A stretch of 64,000 nucleotides of DNA from Chiridota heheva (lineage: Eukaryota; Echinodermata; Holothuroidea; Apodida; Chiridotidae): the NCBI GenBank assembly GCA_020152595.1, contig JAIGNY010002032.1, positions 271,001-335,000 on the forward strand, written 5' to 3'. Position 1 is the first letter of the stretch; every line of letters starts with the position of its first letter. The notes under the pieces were generated by a model. It ran no database searches. It was not told where the DNA came from and worked only from the letters and a program-made list of their open reading frames with translations. Shown here in pieces: positions 13,030 to 26,140 of this stretch. Position numbers and translations under genes: made by a program.

Positions 13030-13525
13030 ATGACTGTACCAGAAAAGCAAGCAAGTCCCATCTTATTTAAAAGGGGACCTCAAAAGAAGTAAAATGGTGA
13101 AGAAAGCATCTAAAAGTCTTATCCTGTTAAGGAGATATTTCAGTTTAAAGTTCTGAACCATTTGGGTAGAAATGACTGAAATCAAACTAGTTGTGATTTC
13201 ACATACTCAGACTCCTCAAAGTCTTTATGCATTCTATCATATTGTTTGCTGCGATTTAATGACTTAAAAACCATTGGATATGTCAGGAAAGTAGTAAAAC
13301 AGAATCTGGTTAGGGTAATGATAACTTACCACCTGAAGAAAGTTCGAGGAAAAATAAATCAAATCCTAAAAACTTAAATTTTCTTATACATTAACAATTG
13401 TTAAGAATGTGAGGGTGAGGGCGTCAATATCCCATAGTAGTCTTACCACATAAGACACAGCTTTAAACTTGAATGTCTCCTTAATGGAATAAGTCCTGAA
13501 CTAATTCTTGTAAAGAAATTACAAT
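13030..13525. mobile_element. Related MITE, diverged
   Basis: The left part has agcaagcaagtcccatctta and gaggac-like sequence, then 'ttaaggagatatttcagttt'. The middle shares 'accattggatatg' and 'gtgagggtgaggg' with 46335-46770. The right edge ends in cctgaactaattc, the inverted end of the family. Confidence 0.55.
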
Positions 13526-14040
13526 TAAATCAAGCGTTGTAGATTACAGATGTACGCTAGTTCATGACACTTTTCAAAGTAGTAGCATTGTATCCCTGTT
13601 CTCATTTAATCAAAACTTTTTGATTGCAGTAAAGCTTTAAAGTTTTAATTTTTTAGCAATTTTAACCATTGAAAAAATCTGTCCAATTATAACAAGAACA
13701 ATACATCAATGATCAATTTAAATCCAGTTTAAATTTTGCCTTTTTTTATAATGCTGCATGATTGAGCTTTCCATCATTTGTATGCTATATAGTGACATGT
13801 CGCTTTTAATTCCCGGGGCTTTGCCTTAGATCTTTTAGTACAGTCTTGCAATGTTGAATATGGTACTGCTATTATGCGTGCCGATCTATTACCACCCAAA
13901 ATTAAAAGTTAAAGTTAAGAATGGGTTTACAGGTAGATGCATGTGCATGTAATTTAGATCATTATAATAAAGCATACTCTGTGTTAGTTTGAATTTGACT
14001 TCACACTTTACAAGAACATTTTCATTAATGGTATTTTAGA
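13526..14040. other. No gene seen
   Basis: AT-rich sequence between a MITE and the 15/31-bp array. No coding or RNA pattern was recognised. Confidence 0.5.
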
Positions 14041-14049
14041 TGATTAAAG

Positions 14050-14440
14050 GAGATGTGCTCGACCGAGATGTGCTCGGCCGAGATGTGCTCGGCCGAGATG
14101 TGCTCGGCCGAGATGTGCTCGGCCGAGATGTGCTCGGCCGAGATGTGCTCGGCCGAGATGTGCTCGGCCGAGATGTGCTCGGCCGAGATGTGCTCGGCCG
14201 AGATGTGCTCGGCCGAGATGTGCTCGGCCGAGATGTGCTCGGCCGAGATGTGCTCGGCGAGATGTCTTCGGCCGAGATGTCGGCGAGATGTCTTTCGGCG
14301 AGATGTGCTCGGCGAGATGTGCTTCGGCCGAGATGTGCTCGGCGAGATGTGCTTCGGCCGAGATGTGCTCGGCGAGATGTGCTTTCGAGATGTCTTCGGC
14401 CGAGATGTGCTCGGCGAGATGTGCTCGGCGAGATGTGATG
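14050..14440. repeat. 15-bp array, about 25 copies
   Basis: Unit gagatgtgctcggcc; the first dozen or so units are identical, then the units become irregular from about 14250. The palindrome CTCGGCCGAG spans each unit junction. Confidence 0.95.
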
Positions 14441-15562
14441 CTCTTTCGGCTGAGAGATATGTGATTAAAGGAGCATGTGTTCGGCTGAGATGATTAAAGG
14501 AGCATGTGCTCGGCCGAGATGTGATTAAAGGAGCATGTGCTCGGCCGAGATGTGATTAAAGGAGCATGTGTTCGGCTGAGATGTGATTAAAGGAGCATGT
14601 GCTTGGCCGAGATGTGATTAAAGGAGCATGTGCTTGGCTGAGATGTGATTAAAGGAGCATGTGCTCGACTGAGATGTGATTTAAGGAGATGTGCTCGGCC
14701 GAGATGTGATTTAAGAAGCATGTGCTCGGCCGAGATGTGATTAAAGAAGCATGTGCTCGGCCGAGATGTGATTAAAGGAGCATGTGCTCGGCTGAGATGT
14801 GATTAAAGGAGATGTGCTTGGCTGAGATGTGATTAAAGGAGATGTGCTCGACTGAGATGTAATTTAAGGAGCATGTGCTCGGCTGAGATGTGATTAAAGG
14901 AGCATGTGCTGGGCCGAGATGTGATTAAAGCAGCATGTGCTCAGCCGAGATGTGATTAAAGAAGATGTATTCGGCTGAGATGTGATTAAAGACGATGTGC
15001 TTGACTGAGATGTGATTTAAGGAGCATGTGCTTGGCTGAGATGTGATTAAAGGAAATGTGCTCGGCCAAGATCTTATTAAAGGAGCATGTGCTCGGCTGA
15101 GATGTGATTAAAGGAGCATGTGCTCGGCCGAGATGTGATTAAAGGAGCATGTGCTCGGCTGAGATGTGATTAAAGGAGATGTGCTTGGCTGAGATGTGAT
15201 TAAAGGAGCATGTGCTCAGCCATGATGTGATTAAAGGAGCATGTGCTTGGCTGAGATGTGATTAAAGGAGATGTGCTCGACTGAGATGTGATTTAAGGAG
15301 CATGTGCTCGGCCGAGATGTGATTAAAGCAGCATGTGCTTGGCCGAGATGTGATTAAAGAAGATGTACTCGGCTGAGATGTGATTAAAGGAGCATGTGCT
15401 CGGCCGAGATGTGATAAAGCAGCATGTGCTTGGCTGAGATGTGATTAAAGGAGCATGTGCTGGGCTGAGATGTGATTAAAGGAGATGTGCTTGCTGAGAT
15501 ATGATTAAAGGAGCATATGCTTGGCTGAGATGTGAATAAAGGAGCATGTGCTGGGCCGAGAT
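14441..15562. repeat. 31-bp array, about 36 copies
   Basis: The unit is gagatgtg, then attaaaggagcatgtg, then ctcggcc; that is, the 15-bp unit of the neighbouring array with 16 bp added. Units vary mainly at the two CpGs (ctcgg/cttgg, ccgag/ctgag) and by presence or absence of 'cat'. Confidence 0.95.
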
Positions 15563-16944
15563 GTACTTGAGGGTACGTATTATTCTGGAGTCTCTAAAAT
15601 ATTCGCACACACTTAATTTTTAGGCACCTGATGTTACGGAAAACCGTTGATACAAATGTTCAAATCAACTGTATTTATTGCCTATTTCTAATGAATATTT
15701 GAGTAAATTTTTAGTGATACGAGTAGCAAACATATGTTAGACCTATGTTAAAAATTCCCATGACTTTAATAGCAAAAGAGAGCTCCTTTTTAATTGAGAA
15801 AGCACTGCATAAAAGGACTACTGCAGGGGTAACCAACCTTTCGGATTAGGGGTTGCAGAGAGGAAAAAATTGTTGATGGCCTCAAATATGTTTCGAAAAT
15901 TTTGTCAAAATAAATCCATATTACACTGTTGAAATCATTTTAATGGCTAAAATTATTTGAAGAGCAAAACAAAATTCATGCTCCCAAAATTGGACCTTTT
16001 TGCAAATTTTGTGAACCGTTTTAAACTTCTTTTTATTTGAGGCAGGGGGAAAAAAGGTGTATGACCCTGTTGGCTTGTACCACATGGAGATTACCAATGA
16101 AAAAGAAATACTAGCTAAGAAAACAGAGTTTTTTTTCTTCGTGAAAGTATACACTAAAAAGGCAGAGCCAAAACTATATGGCTGACAACTTACGCCTTGC
16201 AAATAATGCAACATATGTTGAAAACCCTCGATGAGTCTGAGTCTGCTTATAGCTCCACTGTCTGATAATGATTTTCCCTTATCATGAAAGCTATGTGAAC
16301 GCATAAACAATAACAAATTACTGCAAGGAATTATCTATTGCGAAGGTTAATTTCCTGATATGACGAGCACCCCCTTCCAGGGCTCTCTCATCAACAGTTA
16401 CTTCCTTATCGGGGAAAAGTGACAAGAATGTAACTCTCTGTGACACAAATTGATGACTTAGTTTGTGTATTGTGACCTTCCGTTGAGCTGGTGTTTGATT
16501 TCATTTTTTTAGCTGTTCTTGATTTTCGGTTGACACCTGGCTGCTTTAAAAAAAAAAATTAGCAGCGATTATGTTTCTGTAAGTTCACGGTACCTTTCTC
16601 AACAGATGTAGATTTGAAATGTGATATGATGCCATATGAGTTCATTATTAAGTAGGTTATACCTAGTTTCTATATGTATCTAATGAATTAATCCATATTG
16701 TCAATTATTATAGTGAAGGGTATAGGCTAGGCTTTCACAACAAGGGGTGTAAAATAGGAGCCCCCAATTGGGGAACAAGCCTAGATGAAGCAGTATGCAG
16801 GAAGGACAATGCTGCCCCTACCTCACCCCCCCCCCCCTTCCCCTCCCAATAATTGTATTTTTGGATAATTTGTCTAATTTTGGTTTCACCCAGATTTAAA
16901 ACAAAAGTATGAAAAGCTAGTCCTGTCTACCACTCTATAGATTA
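15563..16944. other. No gene seen
   Basis: AT-rich sequence with a C-rich run near 16820. A minus-strand open frame at 15921-16316 (131 codons) has no recognised domain and low-complexity Phe/Lys composition, so it is not called as a gene. Confidence 0.45.
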
Positions 16945-17430
16945 AGTGTATTTGGCTTCCTATATGTGAAAGAATAAACTACAAGCTTCTCACCCTCACA
17001 TACAAAGCCATCCATGGTCCTGCTCCAAATTATATTTCCAACTTAATCACATTACAATTACCAACTCGCTCACTCAGATCTAACAGTGCTATTCTCCTTA
17101 AAGCAGCCAAAAATTAACTCCAAGACTTACGGTGAACGCTCTTTTCAATCTGCAGCCCCCAAACTCTGGATCATTCTCCCAATCTACATCAAAAATGCCC
17201 CTACTTTAGATATTTTTAAGAGTGTATTGAAAACACCCCTTTTCATGAGTTCCCCTCATTGGACCTTGTAACTTTATCCTGATTGTATCTTTTTAAGTAT
17301 GGTTTTTTGTTCTCTTACTGTTTGTATCTTAAGGTTATCTCATGTTATATTTGTTTATATAAAGCGCATTTAGACCGTTTGGTATAATGCGCTTTATAAA
17401 AATGTATTATTATTATTATTATTATTATTT
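16945..17430 (+). mobile_element. L2-like LINE 3' end with (ATT)n tail
   Basis: The frame from about 16957 reads LPICERINYKLLTLTYKAI, then NYISNLITLQLPTRSLRS, and after a break YGERSFQSAAPKLWIILP and FKSVLKTPLF. This is the conserved C-terminal block of L2/Rex-type LINEs (WLPV..RI.YKL..L..K.L; FS..AP.LWN.LP; FK..LKT.LF). It ends with two copies of a 'gcgctttata' box and (ATT)n at 17406-17429. It is strongly 5' truncated and has one internal stop. Confidence 0.82.
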
Positions 17431-17506
17431 GACTAATGTTGGAGGTCCAGGAAAAAAGACTATGTCAGATGTGGTCACATCACAGTCCTTCTCCAAAGCA
17501 AGTTAA

Positions 17507-17990
17507 GGGACAACTCCAGTTGTCAAGAAAGTTCATGTCTTATGAAAGAGGACTTCAAAAAAAAAAAGCATCAAAATAGCTAAGAAACTATACTTCAATA
17601 TAATGTTCTTTTGAGGAGATATTGAAGTTTAAAGTTCTGCCTCACTTGAGTAGAAATTGACGGATGTGGAAATTTAGTCTGCTATGGAATGATGATGCCC
17701 TCATCCTCACTATCTTAACAATATGCTAATATATTTCTAAGAAAATTTATTAAACTTTATCAACTAACTGAAATTTTTTCTTCAAACTTTCTTTAGGTGG
17801 TAAATTATCATTACTTAATTATGTTCTGTTTTACTACTTTCCTGACATAAACAATGTTTTTGTAGCCACAAAATCTCATAAAAAATATCAGACATACATA
17901 TGATGACTTTGACGAACTTGTCTCATTTCAGTCGTTTTAACAGAAATGAGAGAATTTTTGAATGGTTTGTTAAGGGAACATTTTAGTTAA
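17507..17990. mobile_element. Related MITE, diverged
   Basis: TTAA at 17503-17506 is followed by gggacaactccagttgtcaa, 'tatgaaagaggacttc' and 'gaggagatattgaagttt', as in the other copies. The right edge near 'ttgttaagggaacatttta' is tentative. Confidence 0.5.
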
Positions 17991-18924
17991 ACAGATAGGT
18001 GGTCACCATTTTTAACTTTGAAGTAATTTGCAATTTCTATTTTATTTTTTAAATAATGTTTCAGGTATTAGAACATGTAAAGTATAAAAAGAGAAATCAG
18101 CGTTTGGGCCCCATATTCATATATCAAACTATTTCAATCTAAAAACTTGTTTGATTGGTATATTAATTAGGATATTTGATATTTGCCAATCCCATAGCAT
18201 CCATAATTTTACGGTATACAAGCACTGAATTATTACAGTAAAAATGGAATGCCATGCATGTACAGAAGTAATTTTGTCAATCGAGATCACAGTTGATAGT
18301 CTCTTCCGCAGGCACATACTTTCAATCACTGACAATTAAAAAAGAAAAAAAGAAAATTGGTACTAATACTGTCCTTAAACTATTTACTTAGTAACTTTAT
18401 ATGTGTGTGAAGCTGTTGAAATCTAATCAACTGATCATTACGTATTTGCATATAACAGAAACAACTGTTCCACTTCTTACACCAAGTTGTTTTGCTATAT
18501 CTCTTTAAAAAAACACGGCAATATGCAAATTTTCCTTGGCAGAAAGTTTTGAATATTCTTATTCTATCAGGAGTGAAAATTTCACATCCAATTCAACTTT
18601 CAGCAGCCGCAAATGTGCAAGTCCATTAGCCATAGTGTAGGCGCGAGTTAGTGCTGTGGCATCAGCTTTAATTTTACCACATGGTTAGGGTATTTTAAAG
18701 TTCCGTAATATTAGGGATGCTCCCGAACTGTTTACTCTGTGTGCACTATGCATGCGATTTCATATTTATCGTGTGTGTTAATTATTCATTCCAGTTCGTC
18801 ACGGTGCTAGGAACTTCACCTCATTTAGTTTAGACATTGTTTCATTTTCACTTCCTGACGTGACCAGGTTTTAGACATGCTTATTTTCCTTCTTAAGTTT
18901 CATCACTTCACTAAAAATTAAATT

Positions 18925-19140
18925 GCATAATAATTAATATCAGGTTGATATATTTAAATTGCTTACTAAATTGATATCAGGTTGATGTATTTAAATTGCA
19001 TACTAAATTAATATCAGGTTGATGTGTTTAAATTGCATACTAAATTAATATCAGCTTGAAGTATTCAAATTGCATACTAAATTAATATCAGGTTGATGTA
19101 TTTAGATTGCATAAAAATCAATATCAGGTTGATGTATTCA
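18925..19140. repeat. Short array, about 37-bp unit, 5-6 copies
   Basis: Imperfect units containing attaatatcaggttgatgt and ttaaattgcatacta, with small indels. Confidence 0.85.
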
Positions 19141-20393
19141 ATAGCGGAGTAAGAATTGCTCCTCTTTTGTGGCCCTGGCTTATTCCATTTCCTGAACAGG
19201 GAACTTAATATTGTTGTCCTCTGATAGCTAGGCGGTCGAAAGAAAAAGTTACAGGGTTCAAATGTAGTGAGTTTTGCAACTGTGGCAAACAAATTGTTTT
19301 TATTGGTGAATACTTTGTATTTTCGGTTAATTTCATGAATCTGATTTTGCATTGTGTAAGTTCATGAGTGCGTATAAATGTGCAGTAGTTTGATCTGATG
19401 TAAGCAAGAGGCAGCTCATTGGTGCAGTATTAAAGGAGACATAAAGTCAAATATTTTAGCTTGACATATCATAAAGAATTGAAAAAAGGGCCAACTATTA
19501 AACACACAATCATAAAATCTTATTCCATTATCAAGTTATCAAAGTTTGAAGTTGTAACATGAACGCTGCCATTTTGTCTAATTTTGTGTTAAATTCATGA
19601 CATAATTTGCCCTATGTGCTAGTACACATATTGTATTTCTTTAGAATTTTGTTTGAAATTTGCTTCCCAAAATGTTGTGACATGAAGTTATAAAGGCATT
19701 AATCATTACTACATAGACATAGATCCTGGGGGTAGAGGGGGAGGGGGTATCCCTCCACTTTTTCAGAGGGATGATGGTAATACAATTACCCCCCCCCCTC
19801 CCTTCCACACACACATACACACTTTTTACCCTAGCAAAATTCCCAAAGCATAGTATTTTGGAATTTCACATAGCAAATGTTTGTGTTCAATCTGTCAGTG
19901 AAAATATCAGTTTTAGGGGATGGTCTGAACACCAATGTTTTATCTTACATGTCTGAACACCCATGTTTTATCTCTTTAAAGGGGTACTTTTTGAACTTTT
20001 TAAAGAAGGTGCTAAAGCCAGGGCACGTCAGCTATGGCAAGGACCCGGGTCCACATTTACGTTTTTCGTTATTTCGAAGTTTTTATTTTGAAAATATTTT
20101 CACAAATCATAAGCGAAGAAAAGAAAGTTAGGCATGTGTGTGTATTGCTTTTTTCAGCAGAAAAACTTAAATGTACAGATGTTCGCTGTTTGGCTCAAAG
20201 ATTTGTCTATTGGGAAATTGAGTAGATTATCATGCATGCAATGCAAATAAAATTTTGCAATTTTAATCCCTTTAAGTGCGATATTTGTGCTAATTTCTTC
20301 ATTTTTTTTTTAATAATATGATCCTGAGTTTATTTTTCTGATTTCAAAAATCATGTTATTTGCAGCTTAGATTTCATCATGAAAAGCCTCTAA
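19141..20393. other. No gene seen; possible MITE end at 19430
   Basis: TTAA at 19430-19433 is followed by aggagacataaagtc, resembling a MITE left end. Otherwise the segment is AT-rich with one C-rich stretch near 19790. No coding pattern was recognised. Confidence 0.4.
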
Positions 20394-20659
20394 ACATGAC
20401 TTGTCTTTCTCCTTAAAAATTTGTTTTAGCAAATCATAACCACAAACTTACTGTAGCAAATAGTGAGACCACTTTATCTTAATTAAAATAACCACACAAT
20501 AAGGACTTCATCCATTGCTAATATGATACTCAAGACCAACTTCCACAACAACTAAGGTTTTCAGAATAAAGAAAATAAAGAGGAAAAGTCTGACCCCACC
20601 TGGTTATGTATCAGGTATGGTCTGACTGTTTGAAACTTTAAGGAGCAGAATTACTAATG
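20394..20659 (+). repeat. 260-bp dispersed repeat, copy 1
   Basis: Starts acatgacttgtctttctcc and ends gaaactttaaggagcag...actaatg. It is nearly identical by eye to 52641-52904 and to the reverse complement of 27632-27897. It has no ORF, tRNA boxes, poly-A tail or clear TIRs. Confidence 0.8.
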
Positions 20660-20912
20660 AAATGCTTAAATCCCAGAGCTCCCTACCAGGGCTTAATTCA
20701 TGCTGGACCCCACCAGGTGGCCCTGAGCGCCCCCTGGATCTTATGCTGCAAACTTGCGCTTTGCACTCACATTGACACTGAATGTGCCAATAAATCTTCT
20801 TTCCACAACTTTCAGCTCCCATACTTTTCAAAATGGATCAATGCTACTGTATCAATATCATATACAAATAAAAATTTATAGACCCATGCAAAGGAAAAAT
20901 TAGTTTTGTAGA

Positions 20913-23005
20913 AGTTTACACCATCGGCCTCCAAGGCCACCTCCCCATCTTTATTCAAAACTTCCTCTCACCCAGGCAGTTCCAAGTTCGTATTGGCCAC
21001 ACCCTCTCCAACTCCCACCCTCAAGAAGATGGCATCCCCCAGGGCAGCATCCTCTCCCCCACTCTATTCAACCTGAGCATTAACGACATTGTAGGCAACC
21101 TTGGCCCCAACATAAAATGTGCTCTTTACGTGGACGATTTCACCATCTTCCACTCCTGCCCTAGCTTTCCTCTTGTCAAAAATAGGTTCCAACTTAGTCT
21201 CAACCAGCTGCAAGACTGCTGCAACAATAATGGTTTTAAATTCTCCAAAAACAAGACAGTCTGCATGCACTTCTGTCATTTCAACAACCTCCACCCCAAC
21301 CCGAACCTCGTGCTCAATGGCAATCATATCCCTAAAGTTGAACACACTAAGTTCCTGGGTTTAACTCTATAGACCCCAAGCTCTCCTACAAGCAACACAT
21401 CACCAACCTAAAACAGAAATGCAACAGCTCCCTCAAAATTCTTTGCCTCCTCTCCAACACCACTTGGGGTGCGCACCTCCATGCTCTTCTCAAAATCTTT
21501 TGGCTCACCATTCGTACCAAGCTTGACTATGGCAGTACAGTCTACTGTGTTGCTCACAACTCTTACCTCAACCACATCAACACTATCCAAAATGAAGCCC
21601 TCAGGCTTTGTCTGGGTGCCTACAGGACTTCCCCAATCACCAGCCTTCATGTTGAAGTCAATAAACCCCCCTTTCTGCTAAGGTGTAGAAAGCTTAGCCT
21701 CTCCTATGCTTTTAGAGTCCTCACCAACACCCAGAACCCTGTTTACAACCTCATTAGATTCCCCAATTTCTCCACCTCTTTGATAGGACTAAAACTCTAT
21801 CCCCTCCCTTTAGCTAACGCATCAAATCAGACCTCCATCTCGGCATCAACCCTGCCACTCTTGGCACCTTCTCCTAGCCCACTTTTCCTTCTTGGGCCAC
21901 CCCCCTTCCCTTTATTCACCTGGGCCTCTCCACTCATCACAAAACCAAAACCCACCCTAACCTCTTCATCAATCTCCACCACCAAATCAAAGACCAACTC
22001 TTAAACTACACCTCCATCTATACTGATGGCTCCAAGGAAGGCGACAAGACAGCTGCTGCTGCCGTCATCCGTGACATTACCCTCAGTAGCAGGCATCCGG
22101 ACTACTCGTCCATCTTTTCAGCCGAGGCAAAGGCCATCCTCCTCTCCCCCAACGTTACTTTGCCATCTGCTCCAACTCCAAGGCTGTCCTCACTCAATCT
22201 TAAATGGGATAACTCCGCCTCCCCCACCTTCTCCTCCGGAAACTCCTTTCACCCACCCTCTGCAGGAAAAATGCTCTTTTCTTTTGGATACCCAGCCATG
22301 TTGGCATCCCTGGCAATGACAGGGCTGATACAGCCACTAAGCTTGCCCTCAACCTCCCCCTACCCCATTTCCCAAACCCTTTCTGACATCAAACTGCTTA
22401 TCGCTTCCCTTGTTCGTGACCGCTGGCAAACCTCATGGGACTGCAAAATTGATAACGTCATCCAGCTCACCATTCCGATCAACCCCACCATCCACAAGCT
22501 GTCTCGTGTTGACAATGCTCATATTACCTGTCTTAGGATAGGTCACACCCACCTCACTCACTCCCACCTCCTTATTGGCTCCCCCAACACCTCTGCAACA
22601 ATTGCCATTGCACCCTCACAGTCCATCATGTTCTCCTTGCTTGCTACCTGTACAACCCCCCTGTGCAACCTTCCCAGAGCTTCCTTTGCTCCCCACAACT
22701 CAAATTTCAAATTGCCGAGTTCTTCCAGAAAAACCCTCTGGATAATATTATCACTTTCCTTCATCATGCTTCCCACTACAACAATATTAAGTCCTGCTCT
22801 CCCACCCCTTCTCTCTACTTTTTTTTTTTTTTTTTTACCCGTGCACCTCCTCTCTTGATCCTAGCTTTCTGATTTTTAGTTCTTGTATTTCTCTCAAGCT
22901 CCCCCTGTTTTTTTTCCTTCCTATACCTCTAGAATGATCTAACCTCTCAGGTACAATTTGACCTTTGTTGTCATGGTGCCATTAAGCCCTCATCAAACAA
23001 ACAAA
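20913..23005 (+). mobile_element. Second copy of the RNase H LINE, truncated within RT
   Basis: It is clearly homologous at DNA level to 7700-9812, with the same order: RT from the segment just before the active site, an intact YVDD at 21127-21138, the thumb/linker, RNase H (start about 22017, YTDGSK in one frame), the LRIGHTHLTHSHLL region and the same 3' end in (CAAA)n. The frame breaks near 21370 and again in the linker and in RNase H, so it is dead. A T18 run at about 22819 lies in the 3' part. No convincing target-site duplication was seen. Confidence 0.86.
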
Positions 23006-23509
23006 CATTATGATTTAGACAATTTGAAATAGATTGAATAAAGAAATACCATTGTTTAGAGGGACGTATAAACAAAATGGCCGCCCCCATGTAAGTGTAT
23101 ATGGACAGAATTCATGTTTTGATAAATTAGAAAATATATACTAAATTGTTTTGTACAACATGAAATTTCTTCAGATGACTTCTAATTATTATTTTTATTA
23201 TATTAAATTAAATGTCTCCTTTAAAGCTAGTTATTGGGAGTACAGAAGCTGTGCTACAACCAGATAAGTTTGGGAATAGTTATTGGAAGTACAGAAGCTG
23301 TGCCACAACCAGATACGTTTGGGAATGAGATGAAAGAATTAAAAACAAAAGAAATTAAACTACTTTAAACTTATGGTAAAACTGACATATTTTCTTTCAT
23401 TATATGCGATACACCATGGTAGTTGCATGAAGGGGTTTTAGCACCATCTTTCATGTGGCAGTTATAGTCCTCCTGTGTATTTATTAACTAATTATTTTCT
23501 ATTGTTCAG

Positions 23510-23945
23510 ATTAACCTTCAACTTTATGTGTAGATTGCCAACCTTATGTTTTGATTGCCAACCTTCTGTTTAGATTGGCAATTTTATGTGTAGATTACCA
23601 ACCTGATGTGTAGATTACCAACCTGATGTGTAGATTGCCCATCATATGTGTAGATTGGCATCCTGTTTAGATTGCCAACCTTTTGTTTAGATTGCCAACC
23701 TTTTGTGTAGATTGCCAATCTTTTGTGTAGATTGCCAATCTGTTTGGATTTCCAACCTTTTGTGTAGATTGCCAACCTTTTGTGTAGATTGCCAACCTTT
23801 TGTGTAGATTGCCAACCTTTTGTGTAGATTGCCAATCTTTTGTGTAGATTGCCAACCTTTTGTGTAGATTGCCAACTTTTTGTGTAGATTGCCAATCTTA
23901 TGTATAGATTGTGTACCTTGTGTTCAGTTTGCCAACCTTCTGTTA
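23510..23945. repeat. Minisatellite, 20-bp unit, about 21 copies
   Basis: Unit tgtgtagattgccaaccttt, regular from about 23695 to 23900 and diverged at both ends. Minus-strand open frames in it are by-products. Confidence 0.94.
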
Positions 23946-24811
23946 ATTGCCACCGTATTTATGCTTCCTTGTTGATACCAATCATAAGGTCATAACGAGG
24001 TGTATGAATTATTTGCATACATTTTCTGCTTGATAGTACCATGTATACATTAACATACAAATTAATGTACACAATCAGCTTATGTACACCTAATATAGGC
24101 CACGTATGCCAGTCAGTGTAATAATGTCATTGCATATCATCCCAAATACATTGTCTCCATTCAGTCTGTTTGCTTATTTTATTAACGAATAGGGAAGTTA
24201 ATGAAATCGTCTCTTTGTCGTTATTGTTCAGAATTCAGCTTATGTCGCTATGGAGAGGATTTCCTTATTGCCGCGATCTATTAACCAGAGAGGAAGAATC
24301 ATGAAAATGGTTCTTAAACATTGGATGCTATCTTTTAATTTGTGTTCTTATTAGAATGGTCTTTTGGACAAAGTAAACAATCGGCAAATAATATATGATG
24401 TTGTAACTTTATAGAACATGTGTGGGGAGTTTGGACGTTTTCATAATCACAACAGGTTAATCACACTTTAGTATGGTGATAATTATCCACAGATGTTTTG
24501 TTATTCAGAACAACTGAATGGGCTGAATAACAATGAGCTTGATTTGAAAACTGCCCATGGTCATAGACAGGGGTAAGAGGGGATGGGGAAAAATTTGCCC
24601 TAAATGGTTTATTTTTAGCAGACTTACCAACAAAATTCAGGCAAGTTGATATGAGTATCAATTCGGCTACATTTTTAGGAATTTCTTTTTATTAGTTGGA
24701 CATCAAAATAAGTAAGAAAATTCAGGTACAATTAAAATGGATATCAGTAAATAAGCAGTGAAATTGATTGAAAAGACATGAAATTAAAGAAAAAAATGCC
24801 ATCAGGATAAT
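23946..24811. other. No gene seen
   Basis: AT-rich sequence between two arrays. No coding or RNA pattern was recognised. Confidence 0.5.
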
Positions 24812-26140
24812 TTGATGTTAATAGGTTGTTGATATGCATACCAACATGTTAACAGGATAATAGGTTGTTGATATGCATACCAACATGTTAACAGGATAAT
24901 AGGTTGTTGATATGCATGCCAACATGTTAACAGGATAATAGGTTGTTGATATGCATACCAACATGTTAACAGGATAATAGGTTGTTGATATGCATACCAA
25001 CATGTTAACAGGATAATACGTTGTTGATATGCATACCAACATGTTAACAGGATAATACGTTGTTGATATGCATACCAACATGTTAACAGGGGATAATAGG
25101 TTGTTGATATGCATACCAACATGTTAACAGGCTAATAGGTTGTTGATATGCATACCAACATGTTAACAGGATAATAGGTTGTTGATATGCATACCAACAT
25201 GTTAACAGGATAATAGGTTGTTGATATGCATACCAACATGTTAACAGGATAATAGGTTGTTGATATGCATACCAACATGTTAACAGGATAATAGGTTGTT
25301 GATATGCATACCAACATGTTAACAAGATAATAGGTTGTTGATATGCATACCAACATGTTAACAGGATAATAGGTTGTTGATATGCATACCAACATGTTAA
25401 CAGGATAATAGGTTGTTGATATGCATACCAACATGTTAACAGGATAATAGGTTGTTGATATGCATACCAACATGTTAACAGGATAATAGGTTGTTGATAT
25501 ACCTACCAACATGTTAACAGGATAATACGTTGTTGATATGCATACCAACATGTTAACAGGATAATAGGTTGTTGATATGCATACCAACATGTTAACAGGA
25601 TAATACGTTGTTGATATGCATACCAACATGTTAACAGGATAATAGGTTGTTGATATGCATACCAACATGTTAACAGGATAATAGGTTGTTGATATGCATA
25701 CCATCATGTTAACAGGATAATAGGTTGTTGATATGCATACCAACATGTTAACAGGATAATAGGTTGTTGATATGCATACCAACATGTTAACAGGATAATA
25801 GGTTGTTGATATGCATACCAACATGTTAACAGGATAATAGGTTGTTGATATGCATACCAACATGTTAATAGGATAATAGGCTGTTGATATGCATACCAAC
25901 ATCTTAACAGGATAATAGGTTGTTGATATGCATACCAACATGTTAACAGGATAATATGTTGTTAATATGCATACCAACATGTTAAAAGGATAATAGGTTG
26001 TTGATATGCACACCAACATGTTAACAGGATAATAGGTTGTTGATATGCATACCAACATGTTAACAGCATAATAGGTTGTTGATATACATACCAACATGTT
26101 AACAGGATAATAGGTTGTTGATATGCCTACCAACATGTTA
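24812..26140. repeat. Minisatellite, 39-bp unit, about 34 copies
   Basis: The unit contains gttgatatgcataccaac, a palindrome with one mismatched pair, and the perfect palindrome TGTTAACA. Units are highly uniform. A 349-codon minus-strand frame exists only because 39 is a multiple of 3 and the unit lacks stops. Confidence 0.97.
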
